From assembly GCA_009746045.1 (NCBI GenBank), contig RPFO01000165.1, positions 4,740,692 to 4,804,691 on the forward strand: a stretch of DNA of 64,000 nucleotides, written 5' to 3'. Every line of letters begins with the position of its first letter. The stretch's first letter is position 1. This document shows, one piece after another, positions 43,801 to 52,819 of the stretch. The stretch comes from Mesostigma viride. Its lineage: Eukaryota > Streptophyta > Mesostigmatophyceae > Mesostigmatales > Mesostigmataceae. The translations under genes and the position numbers were made by a program. Below the pieces are notes generated by a model, which did not search any database, was not told the origin of the DNA, and saw nothing but the letters and a program-made list of their open reading frames with translations.

Positions 43801-46800
43801 GTTAGTTGTTACACGACAGGCCATATGGGCCTGCCTACCAACCAATGACATTAATGTCTCTAGGTTAATACCAGCAGTGGGCTGGCCAGGCTATTTGCAC
43901 CACATATACGAGGTCTGCATGCCATACTGTGAGGTCTGCATGCCACAGTGATGATTCATACGCCGTATTATACGCCGTATGAAGCGTATTATACGCGATA
44001 CGCACGCGGCGCGTATGAAAATGGGGTACTTTCATACGCAAACGCGTATTTTTGCGTATTTTTGCGTATTTTCGCGTATTTTTTGGCATATTGTTGGCTT
44101 ACGAGGTGGGTGCATTTGCTTGCCTAGACTGCGGCGCGCCGACCTGTAGTAGGAACAAATAATTGCGTGATGAGCTAGCTAGTGTATAGTGCACTAAAGC
44201 TAAAAGCGCGTTCATTGTGACATCTTGATACCCTAGGCTTAGCAGGGATTAACTACTGGCTATATTTGGAATAAACGTACACCTATTTACCTGGAAAAAG
44301 CGCGTTCATTGTGACTTGTGAAGGCGGGAAGGTGAAGGCGGGAAGGCTGAAGATTCATCATCAAGAGGGTGATAAGCAACAGTATATTTGGAAATAAACG
44401 TACACCTATTTATCTGGATCAAGAAGGTGATAAGGTGTGCCAGCAACGTCGTGGTCGTCTGGCACCTAGATCGTAGCATATCGACATCCAGGCATGGCTG
44501 ACACGTGAGTCAATGGAACACGATGATGATGTGCGGCCCGATGAAGAAGAGGCCACATCCGAAACTGTCTGGACATACATTAGCAAAGAGCGCATCCTCA
44601 AGAATCGGCAGCAGACAAATAACTACTACATGGATGATGGAGTACTCCGTTACAGGCTGCTGGTCGAGCAGGCGGAGAAGGAAAGCAATACCAGGAAGAG
44701 GAAGGCGACTAGTGACGCCAAGAAGCAGGCTGATGTGCGGGCGGCACTTAAAGACAGGCTTGCAGACGTTGTAGAAACCGACGCCTCTAACTGGGTGTCC
44801 CCTCATGCCAGCAACACCTCGGGGCGCGCTGCTGGGGCGGCTGGGCCAAGCGGATCATCAAAGGGCCAATCCACCGACGGTAATTTGCCTGCACCTTATG
44901 GGCTCAGCAAAGAGCAGCTGGACGAGGAGCTGTGCGAGGCATTCATTTGCGCCTTTCAATGCCATCGACGCCCTTCAATGTCATCGACACCTCGGGGCAA
45001 TGTATAGTGCATGCATATCTTGAGTTCTACAAATTTATTATCCTTTCCAGTGAGTTGTGCATTGATACTGGTATTGATACTTAGTTGCATGTTGTCTCGA
45101 TTTTGAAGAGAAACTATCAAGTTAGACCGTTAGAAACTAAGCTTGTATTTAGGTAGTGGTGGCAATGCCAAAGGTCATGCTATATATGTCATGTATAGGC
45201 AAAAGGTATGGAAAAACACCAGCAGACTATGCTTGGTTGCTCAGAATGTTGAAAACCCCTCAAAATCATGCCAAAAAAGGGGTTTTCAACGGTTAGCGTA
45301 CGATCAGCGTATAATACATTATACACCGCGTATTATACATTATACACCTGGGGCCGCGTACGACGCGTATCGCGTATGAATCATCACTGGCATGCCACCC
45401 AATTGAGTATACCTCAGACCACCGAGACGCAGTGGCTCTTCTCGCTATAATTAAACCTAGCGATACGCACGCATCTTGATTGGTACCACCGACCCCCATA
45501 ATCGCACCTCGGACCACCGTGATGCAGTTGCTCTTCTCGCTGGTGCGGCCGGCGCCATCCTTGACCTTGCCCGCCGTCATGCAGACCGAGATCGGGGTGT
45601 TGGCTGGGATGGGGTTAATGATCTCAAACAAGAACGTCTTTGAGGTGGCTGTCACAATCCTGTCCTTGTAGTTGTTGGTGATCAGAAGCCAGCCGTTGTA
45701 GCGAGAATTGTCGATGGAGCTGACGGGCGTCACATTTACGGTGAACGTCGCGAGCACGCGGACGAGATTTCCCTGTGTAACGGTGCACTTCCCGTCGATA
45801 GAAGTTCCCGGAGGTGCGCAGCTGAGGGTGGGTACAGGCCTAGGTGCACCCACTGGTGCAACCCAATAGCAATCAAGAAGTAAGAAACAAACAAACAATA
45901 TGGCAGTCACGTCGGTAGTAAATGAGGTTCAAAATACCACCATGCAGCCATCGACAATGATACCAATTAAGGCACTTCTTTGAAACCAATTATACCAAGA
46001 AACTGCCGAAACTGCGACAAGTGGCTTCAAATATTGCATGGCACGTGTAGTATAAACGGCATCATTAATGTGCCCCAGCCAATGCTTCCCCAAAGTATAC
46101 ACCCACCTTCCATTAACCATAGAAAGGCTGGATGTGCGCTCTTGTGGCGTATGGTGCAACTCATGGCTGTTCAGAGACGGCACAAGTCAGGGACGGCTGT
46201 GGGGTTAATCATCGATCTAGTGTGGACAGCACCGAATCAGTGGCAACGCCACTCACCGACTGGAGAGGCCAGCAGAGATCTAGTCGCTGCTCCTGAGTGC
46301 GCAACCTGCGAGCCCGACAAACCAACGCATTACGTGATTGATCAAGGACCGCAGCATATACATGTATATTAGTTGGGCAGCATATATATTAGTTAGGGGA
46401 TGATGAATCTGCGCCGTCAGGCTAAAGTTCAGTAAGATGTGGGAATTTTGTTGTTACATAGAAAACACACACATACTACACACACGCACACACATATAAA
46501 CACATAACACACACAATTAGTAGTACACATAACACATTCAGCGACACATTGTGTTCAGTAGCACATAACACACACAATTAGTAGTACACATAACACATTC
46601 AGCGACACATTGTGTTCAGTAGCACATAACACACACAATTAGTAGTACACATAACACATTCAGCGACACATTGTGTTCAGTAGCACATAACACACACAAT
46701 TAGTAGTACACATAACACACTCAGCGACACATTGTGTTCAGTAGCACATAACACACACAATTAGTAGTACACATAACACATTCAGCGACACATTGTGTTC

Positions 46801-48788
46801 AGTAGCACATAACACACACACAAGTAGAAGTACGAGTATGTCAATTATGAGACAACCAGCGCAGGCCACAAATCGGGAGAATCCAGACCATGGTAGCTCG
46901 AGTATGTGGCTACTAACCAAACGCGACTTGCAATGCAGCCATACCTGCGCTGGTTGTCTCCTTGGTACCCTGGTCACTGTAGTATAAAGTAATGCCATAC
47001 CTGCGCTGGTTGTCTCCTAGGTACCTGGGTATTTCTGCTGCGATTGTTGCATGTATGTATCATTGCATGTGTGTACGCGTACTGCTATAAATAGGCATAA
47101 CATCTTCTCGACGCTGGATGCAGCAGGGAAATGAAATCAGACGGCATGCAGGCAGGATCGCTCCTGTAGAAAGGCGGACGTATATCAGGCGGCCAAAGAT
47201 GAGCGTCATCACCAATAATTACAGTCATTCAAGCTTTAAGCTGGGTTCGCCGGATAAGATCAGGTCAACGCCAACGTAAAACGGGATCGAGTGGCTGTAC
47301 TAATTTGTACTAGTTCGAACCAATGATACTAAAACACACTAATCTGAGCAAGTCTGAACTAGCGATGCCGATTCCTTGGCGACCCAATTTAAGGCGTGAA
47401 CCCCACTTAAGAAAACCCAACCTCAGGGGCCGATGACTGTAATGATGCTGCAATACTGTGGCCATACAGATAGTACGAACGGTCAACACTAGCCATGTCA
47501 GACAACAGTTGAACATAGCGCGATGTAAGAATATAACCTCGTCTAAGCGATCCCTTCACCCCAAAATTCAATGCAGGAGGTTGGTTGGGCCGATTTCAAC
47601 TCTCAGCACGAATTGCGAATCCCTATTGTCTGCTGTACTTGCAAAAAATGTCAGTATTTGACTGACTGAGCACAGTTTTTATTGTGGCGGTGGGGGGAGG
47701 GGGGGGGGGGGGGGCCAGATCCGGGGGGTATCCCCCGTTTAAGACGATGGGCTATTCTTCTGCGTGCAGAGTGGGTTCCAGCCTTCCAGGCTGATAGGGG
47801 TGCCAAGTTGGCTAGCATGGTCAGAGTATGTGGCCGGGGGGTAGACGGGGGACGGCTTAAAACGATGTTAAACTCTTAAAGTGCACCGTAGGCCCCCCCC
47901 ACCCCCAGGGAGGGTGCTGTGTAATCCTTTGTACAGACATATAGTTGTCTCACTTAATTTAGTATAAGCTTGTGATAGCTCAGCTGACAGGTCTCAACAA
48001 GAGGATCTAGAATCCCGTGTGTGACACCCAATGGAAAACTCTTCTACAAGCGAGTGGCTAGTTGCTGCAGCTACATGTAGATTTCGCCTCCAAGGAGGCA
48101 CCTGGCTTGACTTTCTCCCACATTTTTTGGCATGGAAGGGATGTTACGCCCTTGGTAAACTTGTTATCAAAGCCCTTGTCAATCAGAAAAGCTTTGCTAT
48201 TTTTTAGGTTGTCATATTTGCATGTGGTTGTTTGCATGTGGCTGTTTCCATGCAAAGATTTGCCTTTAAACTCATAACTTGAGCTAGCCACCTCTGAATT
48301 TCAAGCCAACTCGAACAGGCTAACTCGCTGTTGGCGTATCTAATTAGCCGCAAAGATTCAGCTTCAGAAGCTTTGTTTTGTGGCCATGGCCAGATTGGGG
48401 GGTTGCCCCCCCCACCATTGGGCCTTAAGTGTGGCTTTTCGGCTGTGCCGGCTTCACTTTCGGCGGAGCGCGCCAGTTGTCGCCAACGTGATGGCGCCGG
48501 GTACTGAAGTTTAGGGTCCACCTCAGAACAATTGTTTCATCATTAATCATAAATACATTACGGGGGGGAGATCGCCAACACAAGCAACGCGCTAAACAGG
48601 ATAACTACGTATATGTAATTTACACACATGTTATTATGCAGTGCCATGAGCACATTCAAAACTGGCGTAAGCGATCGCCATGAAATACTCACATCAACGT
48701 CGTGGGTGGCATGACCCAAAACGGCCGTGAACGCGGTCAGGGCCGCAATAAGCATCAGCAGGGCGCAGGAAGCGCCAAACGAAGCCAT
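28412..48788 (-). CDS. HYR-domain type I membrane protein, 17-exon model
   Basis: I assembled this gene from splice sites, phases and domain matches. Exon 1 encodes a signal peptide, exon 2 is 49 nt, exon 3 is an extracellular segment, exons 4-16 each encode one HYR-type beta-sandwich module, and exon 17 holds a Cys-rich motif, a transmembrane helix and a cytoplasmic tail. All exons from 4 to 16 are phase 1-1, and the total is 4,341 nt (1,446 residues plus stop) with no in-frame stop. HYR modules (hyalin repeats) are extracellular immunoglobulin-fold domains tied to adhesion. The likely product is a cell-surface protein. Intron lengths run from about 190 nt to over 2.5 kb, with a hAT-like element in the exon 3/4 intron. 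The weak points are the donor of exon 3 (GTGGTA) and the choice of exon 2. Function is inferred from domains only. Confidence 0.72.
28905..29370. repeat. 233-bp tandem duplication
   Basis: Two near-identical copies (28,905-29,137 and 29,138-29,370), starting at AAAGCCCAGCGTGAGG and ending at CCATCATCTGCAAC, in the last intron of the HYR gene. Confidence 0.9.
29971..30231 (-). CDS. HYR gene exon 16 (divergent HYR module)
   Basis: Acceptor GTGTGCAG, donor GTAAGT; 261 nt, phase 1-1. Encodes TICPPNIAEAV...FILGTTAVTCTAVK...CTFTVEI, which matches the HYR pattern CP..I, G.T.V.CTA, C.FTV.I. It lacks the usual DNVDG turn. It splices in frame to exon 17 (VEIF/TKEC). Confidence 0.78.
30497..31291. other. 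Intron with a LINE 3' end fragment
   Basis: Contains a LINE 3' terminus (CTCCGTTGGGAGTACATGTA region, about 30,764-30,795). No other feature is recognised. Confidence 0.5.
31292..31543 (-). CDS. HYR gene exon 15 (type E module)
   Basis: Acceptor GTGCAG, donor GGTAAGTG; 252 nt, phase 1-1. Encodes DNTNPVVTCPTSPVEST, ATALDNVDGSRAVTC and GTYPITCTATDAAGNQGSC, a canonical HYR module. It is the complete relative of the truncated type E remnants in the tandem units. Confidence 0.88.
32023..32286 (-). CDS. HYR gene exon 14 (type D module, ancestral copy)
   Basis: Acceptor GTGCAG, donor GTACGG; 264 nt, phase 1-1. Encodes VDTTPPSMDCPDNIT, SATDNVDGDMTANITC and GHTVTCSATDEAGNEGECSF. It is similar to the three type D exons of the tandem array but more diverged. 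Confidence 0.88.
32803..33054 (-). CDS. HYR gene exon 13 (type C module)
   Basis: Acceptor CTGCAG, donor GTAAGT; 252 nt, phase 1-1. Encodes EDNLPPDVSCPADFEVS, ASDNVDGVLYLAVVC and YAVTCTVLDAAGNQGSC. This exon has no counterpart in the 1,888-bp units, where its region is deleted. Confidence 0.87.
33455..33715 (-). CDS. HYR gene exon 12 (type Q module, ancestral copy)
   Basis: Acceptor GCGCAG, donor GTATGT; 261 nt, phase 1-1. Encodes VDQTAPNMTCPNVTV, VTAVDNVDESDDLTIEC and NHTVSCTATDAAENEGEC. It is diverged from the array copies at a few residues (for example SHYDDGD against SHFDDGS). Confidence 0.88.
33840..33926 (-). pseudogene. Truncated type E HYR exon remnant 1
   Basis: A good acceptor and the module start (DRTAPTLPCPDSLVEST, AATWTPP) are present, but the second half of the module and the donor are missing, with an in-frame stop further on. 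Nearly identical remnants lie at 35,728-35,814 and 37,616-37,702. Confidence 0.7.
34368..34634 (-). CDS. HYR gene exon 11 (type D, unit 1)
   Basis: Acceptor GTGCAG, donor GTACGG; 267 nt, phase 1-1. Encodes VDTTPPSMDCPDDIT, SATDNVDGG and GHTVTCSATDEAGNEGEC. Confidence 0.88.
35344..35604 (-). CDS. HYR gene exon 10 (type Q, unit 1)
   Basis: Acceptor GCGCAG, donor GTATGT; 261 nt, phase 1-1. Encodes VDQTAPNMTCP, TAVDNVDESDDLTIEC and SCTATDAAENEGEC. Confidence 0.88.
35728..35814 (-). pseudogene. Truncated type E HYR exon remnant 2
   Basis: Same structure as the remnant at 33,840-33,926, offset by 1,888 bp. It has the acceptor and first third of the module only. Confidence 0.7.
36256..36522 (-). 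CDS. HYR gene exon 9 (type D, unit 2)
   Basis: Identical in structure to exon 11; 267 nt, phase 1-1, donor GTACGG. Confidence 0.88.
37232..37492 (-). CDS. HYR gene exon 8 (type Q, unit 2)
   Basis: Identical in structure to exon 10; 261 nt, phase 1-1, donor GTATGT. Confidence 0.88.
37616..37702 (-). pseudogene. Truncated type E HYR exon remnant 3
   Basis: Third copy of the remnant, offset by 1,888 bp from the second. Confidence 0.7.
38144..38410 (-). CDS. HYR gene exon 7 (type D, unit 3)
   Basis: Identical in structure to exons 9 and 11; 267 nt, phase 1-1. Confidence 0.88.
39120..39380 (-). CDS. HYR gene exon 6 (type Q, unit 3)
   Basis: Identical in structure to exons 8 and 10; 261 nt, phase 1-1. 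It is the first HYR exon of the tandem array in transcription order. Confidence 0.88.
39609..39862. repeat. (CCCCA)n microsatellite, about 50 units
   Basis: A near-perfect pentanucleotide run with two interruptions, 100 bp beyond the end of the tandem array and inside an intron. The coding (minus) strand reads TGGGG repeatedly, a sequence able to form G-quadruplexes. The long Gly/Trp or Pro/His frames here are repeat artefacts. Confidence 0.97.
39863..41466. other. Intron, no exon recognised
   Basis: A large intron between HYR exons 5 and 6. It contains a short duplicated motif AATATATGGCTTACAATA (40,107-40,145). No HYR-like frame was found in it. Confidence 0.5.
41467..41727 (-). CDS. HYR gene exon 5
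   Basis: Acceptor GTGCAG, donor GTGAGT; 261 nt, phase 1-1. Encodes DTTAPEMDCPDDD, TATDQVDGNLSGDIAC and AHDIECSVNDTNGNEGSC. Confidence 0.87.
42704..42946 (-). CDS. HYR gene exon 4
   Basis: Acceptor ATGCCAG, donor GTAAGT; 243 nt, phase 1-1. Encodes GSCPESIT, FGSIHVVCDPEDG and AHDVECTATDPVGQTASC, a shorter HYR module. Confidence 0.83.
43946..45389 (+). mobile_element. hAT-like non-autonomous element, copy 2 (1,444 bp)
   Basis: Perfect 8-bp duplication GCATGCCA (43,938-43,945 and 45,390-45,397). The inverted termini are CAGTGATGATTCATACGC at both ends, and the subterminal zones are GCGTAT-rich. It lies in the intron between HYR exons 3 and 4. It contains an extra segment of about 80 bp near 44,222-44,310 matching the LINE 3' region at 60.3 kb. 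Confidence 0.92.
44513..45007 (+). CDS. Conserved ORF of hAT-like element, intact copy
   Basis: A 164-codon frame starting MEHDDDVRPDEEEATSETVW, with SKERILKNRQQTNNYYMDD, a basic NTRKRKATSDAKKQ stretch, a Ser/Gly-rich spacer and QLDEELCEAFICAFQC near the end. It has no zinc finger, RNase H-like DDE or dimerisation domain of hAT transposases, so it is not the transposase core. It may be a captured host gene or a fragment of a transposase N-terminus. The upstream MADT start seen in copy 1 is stopped here by a 2-bp deletion that also creates a GTGAGT donor-like site. Confidence 0.5.
   Translation: MEHDDDVRPDEEEATSETVWTYISKERILKNRQQTNNYYMDDGVLRYRLLVEQAEKESNTRKRKATSDAKKQADVRAALKDRLADVVETDASNWVSPHASNTSGRAAGAAGPSGSSKGQSTDGNLPAPYGLSKEQLDEELCEAFICAFQCHRRPSMSSTPRGNV
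45490..45852 (-). CDS. HYR gene exon 3 (extracellular, unclassified)
   Basis: The acceptor GCACCAG is clear and the frame starts GAPRPVPTLSCAPPGTSIDG, then VLATFTVNVTPVSSIDNSRY and FLFEIINPIPANTPISVC. It has four or five Cys and a beta-rich pattern, perhaps an immunoglobulin-like fold. A donor at 45,489 (GTGGTA) gives 363 nt and the required phase 1, but it is a weak site. Confidence 0.6.
46257..46305 (-). CDS. HYR gene exon 2 (49 nt, proposed)
   Basis: Bounded by CTCGCAG and GTGAGT. Encodes VAHSGAATRSLLASPV plus one base. It is the only exon I found that converts the phase 0 end of exon 1 to the phase 1 start of exon 3 without a stop. Prediction only. Confidence 0.45.
46501..46815. repeat. 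61-bp minisatellite, about 5 units
   Basis: Unit: CACATAACACACACAATTAG...TTGTGTTCAGTAG, an exact 61-bp period with rare substitutions, in the large intron between HYR exons 1 and 2. Confidence 0.95.
46845..47035. repeat. Inverted short repeats shared with 30.4 kb
   Basis: GAGACAACCAGCGCAGGCCA (46,849) followed by AATCGGGAGAATCCAGACCA also occurs at about 30,410-30,465. Its reverse complement TACCTGCGCTGGTTGTCTCC occurs twice, near 46,945 and 46,998. Confidence 0.6.
47036..48692. other. First intron of the HYR gene
   Basis: No exon recognised. A long G run lies at about 47,694-47,716, with C-rich stretches near 47,895 and 48,405. Confidence 0.4.
48693..48788 (-). CDS. HYR gene exon 1: signal peptide
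   Basis: ATG at 48,788, then ASFGASCALLMLIAALTAFT and AVLGHATHDVD; 32 codons ending at a GTGAGT donor, phase 0. This is a classical secretory signal: a hydrophobic core with small residues before a likely cut at VLG/HA. It is the reason for placing the gene start here. Confidence 0.72.
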
Positions 48789-49834
48789 AATTCTGCCTCT
48801 GCCGTGCTGTGCAAAATGGCTTGGTTTGACCTGCATACAGGCATACACAGGCATATGTTTAGTAAGTAAATATTTATCATCGGACGTTGTATGCACAACA
48901 ATATCAAGAGTTAAAAGAAAACAAGGACGCGCGCACACGGGGGGGGTTGGACCCCGCGCGCTTCTAGACGCCGCATGCAGCGCCGCATGTACCTAGCTTG
49001 CAGACTAAGAAGCTGTCCTGCGCACGCTACCCTTCACCATTAAGTCAGTCCAAACCCAAGTCAAATGAGACAAAGAAATAGCATGAGATGCTCAGATTCA
49101 AGTTTTCCCGGCCGTCTCTCGCATACCTCCGGACGAAAAGACTCCCAGTTGATGCGGATCGCGAGTTGTTGTTGTTGTTGTTGGTTCCCACGCCGCGATC
49201 AGCAGCAGAGCATTCTGCGGATCGCGAGTAATCGCACTACCTTGCGTCCGTGGAGTCTCGTGCGCGGCTGATCTGCAGAATATCTAGTTCTACTCGTGGT
49301 TTTCTGATGTCACTGCCAACCTCGCATGCAAGCCCTGAATGTGGACACATGCGCGTCTCCCGGCATCGGCAGTGGGGGAGGCCGGGATTCATAGTAGGGC
49401 CGAATCGGGGATTTAGGGATTTGCAGGCCGTACGTAGGAAAGTGACGGAGTATCCTTAATGGTTCAGACCGGAGATTGAGGGTGCGCACGTCCGGGCAAG
49501 ATTAGGTAGCTGTGTGCGTTGCGATTGCGTTGCCTTGCGTTGTGCACGTAGTTGCATTGCAATACACTGAGAAAACATTATCAGAATGAGACAACTCATG
49601 CATTACATTACGTTGCATCAATGATGACTGTTTCATGCATCGCATCGTGCATTAAGTACATTACATCAGTTACATAATTTACATTGCATCAATGGTTGCT
49701 GATTGTAGCTGACATCATTGCATTCCGGCCATTCCATTCCGGCCGGCCATTCGGCCCGCCATTCCATTCAGGTCCCGGCCGGGCCATCCCATTCCATGAT
49801 GATTACATGATTCCATTCTACTCCCGCCATTCCA
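48789..49834. promoter_or_regulatory. Upstream region of the HYR gene
   Basis: Probable promoter and 5' UTR of the minus-strand gene, bounded upstream by satellite DNA. I see no convincing TATA box or other defined motif. Only position supports this call. Confidence 0.25.
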
Positions 49835-50782
49835 TCGCATTCCATTCCATTCCATTCCATCCCATCCCATCCCATGATCCCATCCCATCCCATCCCCGCA
49901 TCCCATCCCATCCCATCCCATTCCATTCCATTCCATTCCATTCCATTCCATTCCATTCCATTCCATTCCATTCCATTCCATTCCATTCCATTCCATTCCA
50001 TTCCATTCCATTCCATTCCATTCCATTCCATTCCATTCCATTCCATTCCATTCCATTCCATTCCATTCCATTCCATTCCATTCCATTCCATTCCATTCCA
50101 TTCCATTCCATTCCATTCCATTCCATTCCATTCCATTCCATTCCATTCCATTCCATTCCATTCCATTCCATTCCATTCCATTCCATTCCATTCCATTCCA
50201 TTCCATTCCATTCCATTCCATTCCATTCCATTCCATTCCATTCCATTCCATTCCATTCCATTCCATTCCATTCCATTCCATTCCATTCCATTCCATTCCA
50301 TTCCATTCCATTCCATTCCATTCCATTCCATTCCATTCCATTCCATTCCATTCCATTCCATTCCATTCCATTCCATTCCATTCCATTCCATTCCATTCCA
50401 TTCCATTCCATTCCATTCCATTCCATTCCATTCCATTCCATTCCATTCCATTCCATTCCATTCCATTCCATTCCATTCCATTCCATTCCATTCCATTCCA
50501 TTCCATTCCATTCCATTCCATTCCATTCCATTCCATTCCATTCCATTCCATTCCATTCCATTCCATTCCATTCCATTCCATTCTGGACATTCCATTCTGG
50601 ACATTCCATTCTGGACATTCCATTCTGGACATTCCATTCCATTCCATTACATTACATTGGCCATTCCATTCCATTCCATTCCATTACATTGGCCATTCCA
50701 TTCCATTCCATTCCATTCCATTCCATTCCATTCCATTCCATTCCATTCCATTCCATTCCATTCCATTCCATTCCATTCCATG
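49835..50782. repeat. (CCATT)n satellite with variant blocks
   Basis: A degenerate entry (CCCAT variants to about 49,918), then an essentially perfect CCATT run to about 50,582. Four copies of a 15-bp variant TTCTGGACATTCCAT follow, then two ATTACATTGGCC-type interruptions and CCATT again to 50,780. Confidence 0.97.
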
Positions 50783-50792
50783 GTCTATTCCA

Positions 50793-52806
50793 TTCCCTTC
50801 CCTTCCCTTCCCTTCCCTTCCCTTCCCTTCCCTTCCCTTCCCTTCCCTTCCCTTCCCTTCCTTCCCTTCCCTTCCCTTCCCTTCCCTTCCTTCCCTTCCC
50901 TTCCCTTCCCTTCCCTTCCCTTCCCTTCCCTTCCCTTCCCTTCCCTTCCCTTCCCTTCCCTTCCCTTCCCTTCCCTTCCCTTCCCTTCCCTTCCCTTCCC
51001 TTCCCTTCCCTTCCCTTCCCTTCCCTTTTCCCTTCCCTTCCCTTCCCTTCCCTTCCCTTCCCTTCCCTTCCCTTCCCTTCCCTTCCCTTCCCTTCCCTTC
51101 CCTTCCCTTCCCTTCCCTTCCCTTCCCTTCCCTTCCCTTCCCTTCCCTTCCCTTCCCTTCCCTTCCCTTCCCTTCCCTTCCCTTCCCTTCCCTTCCCTTC
51201 CCTTCCCTTCCCTTCCCTTCCCTTCCCTTCCCTTCCCTTCCCTTCCCTTCCCTTCCCTTCCCTTCCCTTCCCTTCCTTCCCTTCCCTTCCCTTCCCTTCC
51301 CTTCCCTTCCCTTCCCTTCCCTTCCCTTCCCTTCCCTTCCCTTCCCTTCCCTTCCCTTCCCTTCCCTTCCCTTCCCTTCCCTTCCCTTCCCTTCCCTTCC
51401 CTTCCCTTCCCTTCCCTTCCCTTCCCTTCCCTTCCCTTCCCTTCCCTTCCCTTCCCTTCCCTTCCCTTCCCTTCCCTTCCCTTCCCTTCCCTTCCCTTCC
51501 CTTCCCTTCCCTTCCCTTCCCTTCCCTTCCCTTCCCTTCCCTTCCCTTCCCTTCCCTTCCCTTCCCTTCCCTTCCCTTCCCTTCCCTTCCCTTCCCTTCC
51601 CTTCCCTTCCCTTCCCTTCCCTTCCCTTCCCTTCCCTTCCCTTCCCTTCCCTTCCCTTCCCTTCCCTTCCCTTCCCTTCCCTTCCCTTCCCTTCCCTTCC
51701 CTTCCCTTCCCTTCCCTTCCCTTCCCTTCCCTTCCCTTCCTTCCCTTCCCTTCCCTTCCCTTCCCTTCCCTTCCCTTCCCTTCCCTTCCCTTCCCTTCCC
51801 TTCCCTTCCCTTCCCTTCCCTTCCCTTCCCTTCCCTTCCCTTCCCTTCCCTTCCCTTCCCTTCCCTTCCCTTCCCTTCCCTTCCCTTCCCTTCCCTTCCC
51901 TTCCCTTCCCTTCCCTTCCCTTCCCTTCCCTTCCCTTCCCTTCCCTTCCCTTCCCTTCCCTTCCCTTCCCTTCCCTTCCCTTCCCTTCCCTTCCCTTCCC
52001 TTCCCTTCCCTTCCCTTCCCTTCCCTTCCCTTCCTTCCCTTCCCTTCCCTTCCCTTCCCTTCCCTTCCCTTCCCTTCCCTTCCCTTCCCTTCCCTTCCCT
52101 TCCCTTCCCTTCCCTTCCCTTCCCTTCCCTTCCCTTCCCTTCCCTTCCCTTCCCTTCCCTTCCCTTCCCTTCCCTTCCCTTCCCTTCCCTTCCCTTCCCT
52201 TCCCTTCCCTTCCCTTCCCTTCCCTTCCCTTCCCTTCCCTTCCCTTCCCTTCCCTTCCCTTCCCTTCCCTTCCCTTCCCTTCCCTTCCCTTCCCTTCCCT
52301 TCCCTTCCCTTCCCTTCCCTTCCCTTCCCTTCCCTTCCCTTCCCTTCCCTTCCCTTCCCTTCCCTTCCCTTCCCTTCCCTTCCCTTCCCTTCCCTTCCCT
52401 TCCCTTCCCTTCCCTTCCCTTCCCTTCCCTTCCCTTCCCTTCCCTTCCCTTCCCTTCCCTTCCCTTCCCTTCCCTTCCCTTCCCTTCCCTTCCCTTCCCT
52501 TCCCTTCCCTTCCCTTCCCTTCCCTTCCCTTCCCTTCCCTTCCCTTCCCTTCCCTTCCCTTCCCTTCCCTTCCCTTCCCTTCCCTTCCCTTCCCTTCCCT
52601 TCCCTTCCCTTCCCTTCCCTTCCCTTCCCTTCCCTTCCCTTCCCTTCCCTTCCCTTCCCTTCCCTTCCCTTCCCTTCCCTTCCCTTCCCTTCCCTTCCCT
52701 TCCCTTCCCTTCCCTTCCCTTCCCTTCCCTTCCCTTCCCTTCCCTTCCCTTCCCTTCCCTTCCCTTCCCTTCCCTTCCCTTCCCTTCCCTTCCCTTCCCT
52801 TCCCTT
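50793..52806. repeat. (CCCTT)n satellite, about 2 kb
   Basis: Around 400 pentamers with about seven one-base slips (for example near 50,860, 50,890, 51,027, 51,274, 51,741 and 52,033). It has pure pyrimidine/purine strand asymmetry (AAGGG on the minus strand) and ends in three GCCTT units. It starts ten bases after the CCATT block, with a clean motif switch. Confidence 0.98.
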
Positions 52807-52819
52807 GCCTTGCCTTGCC

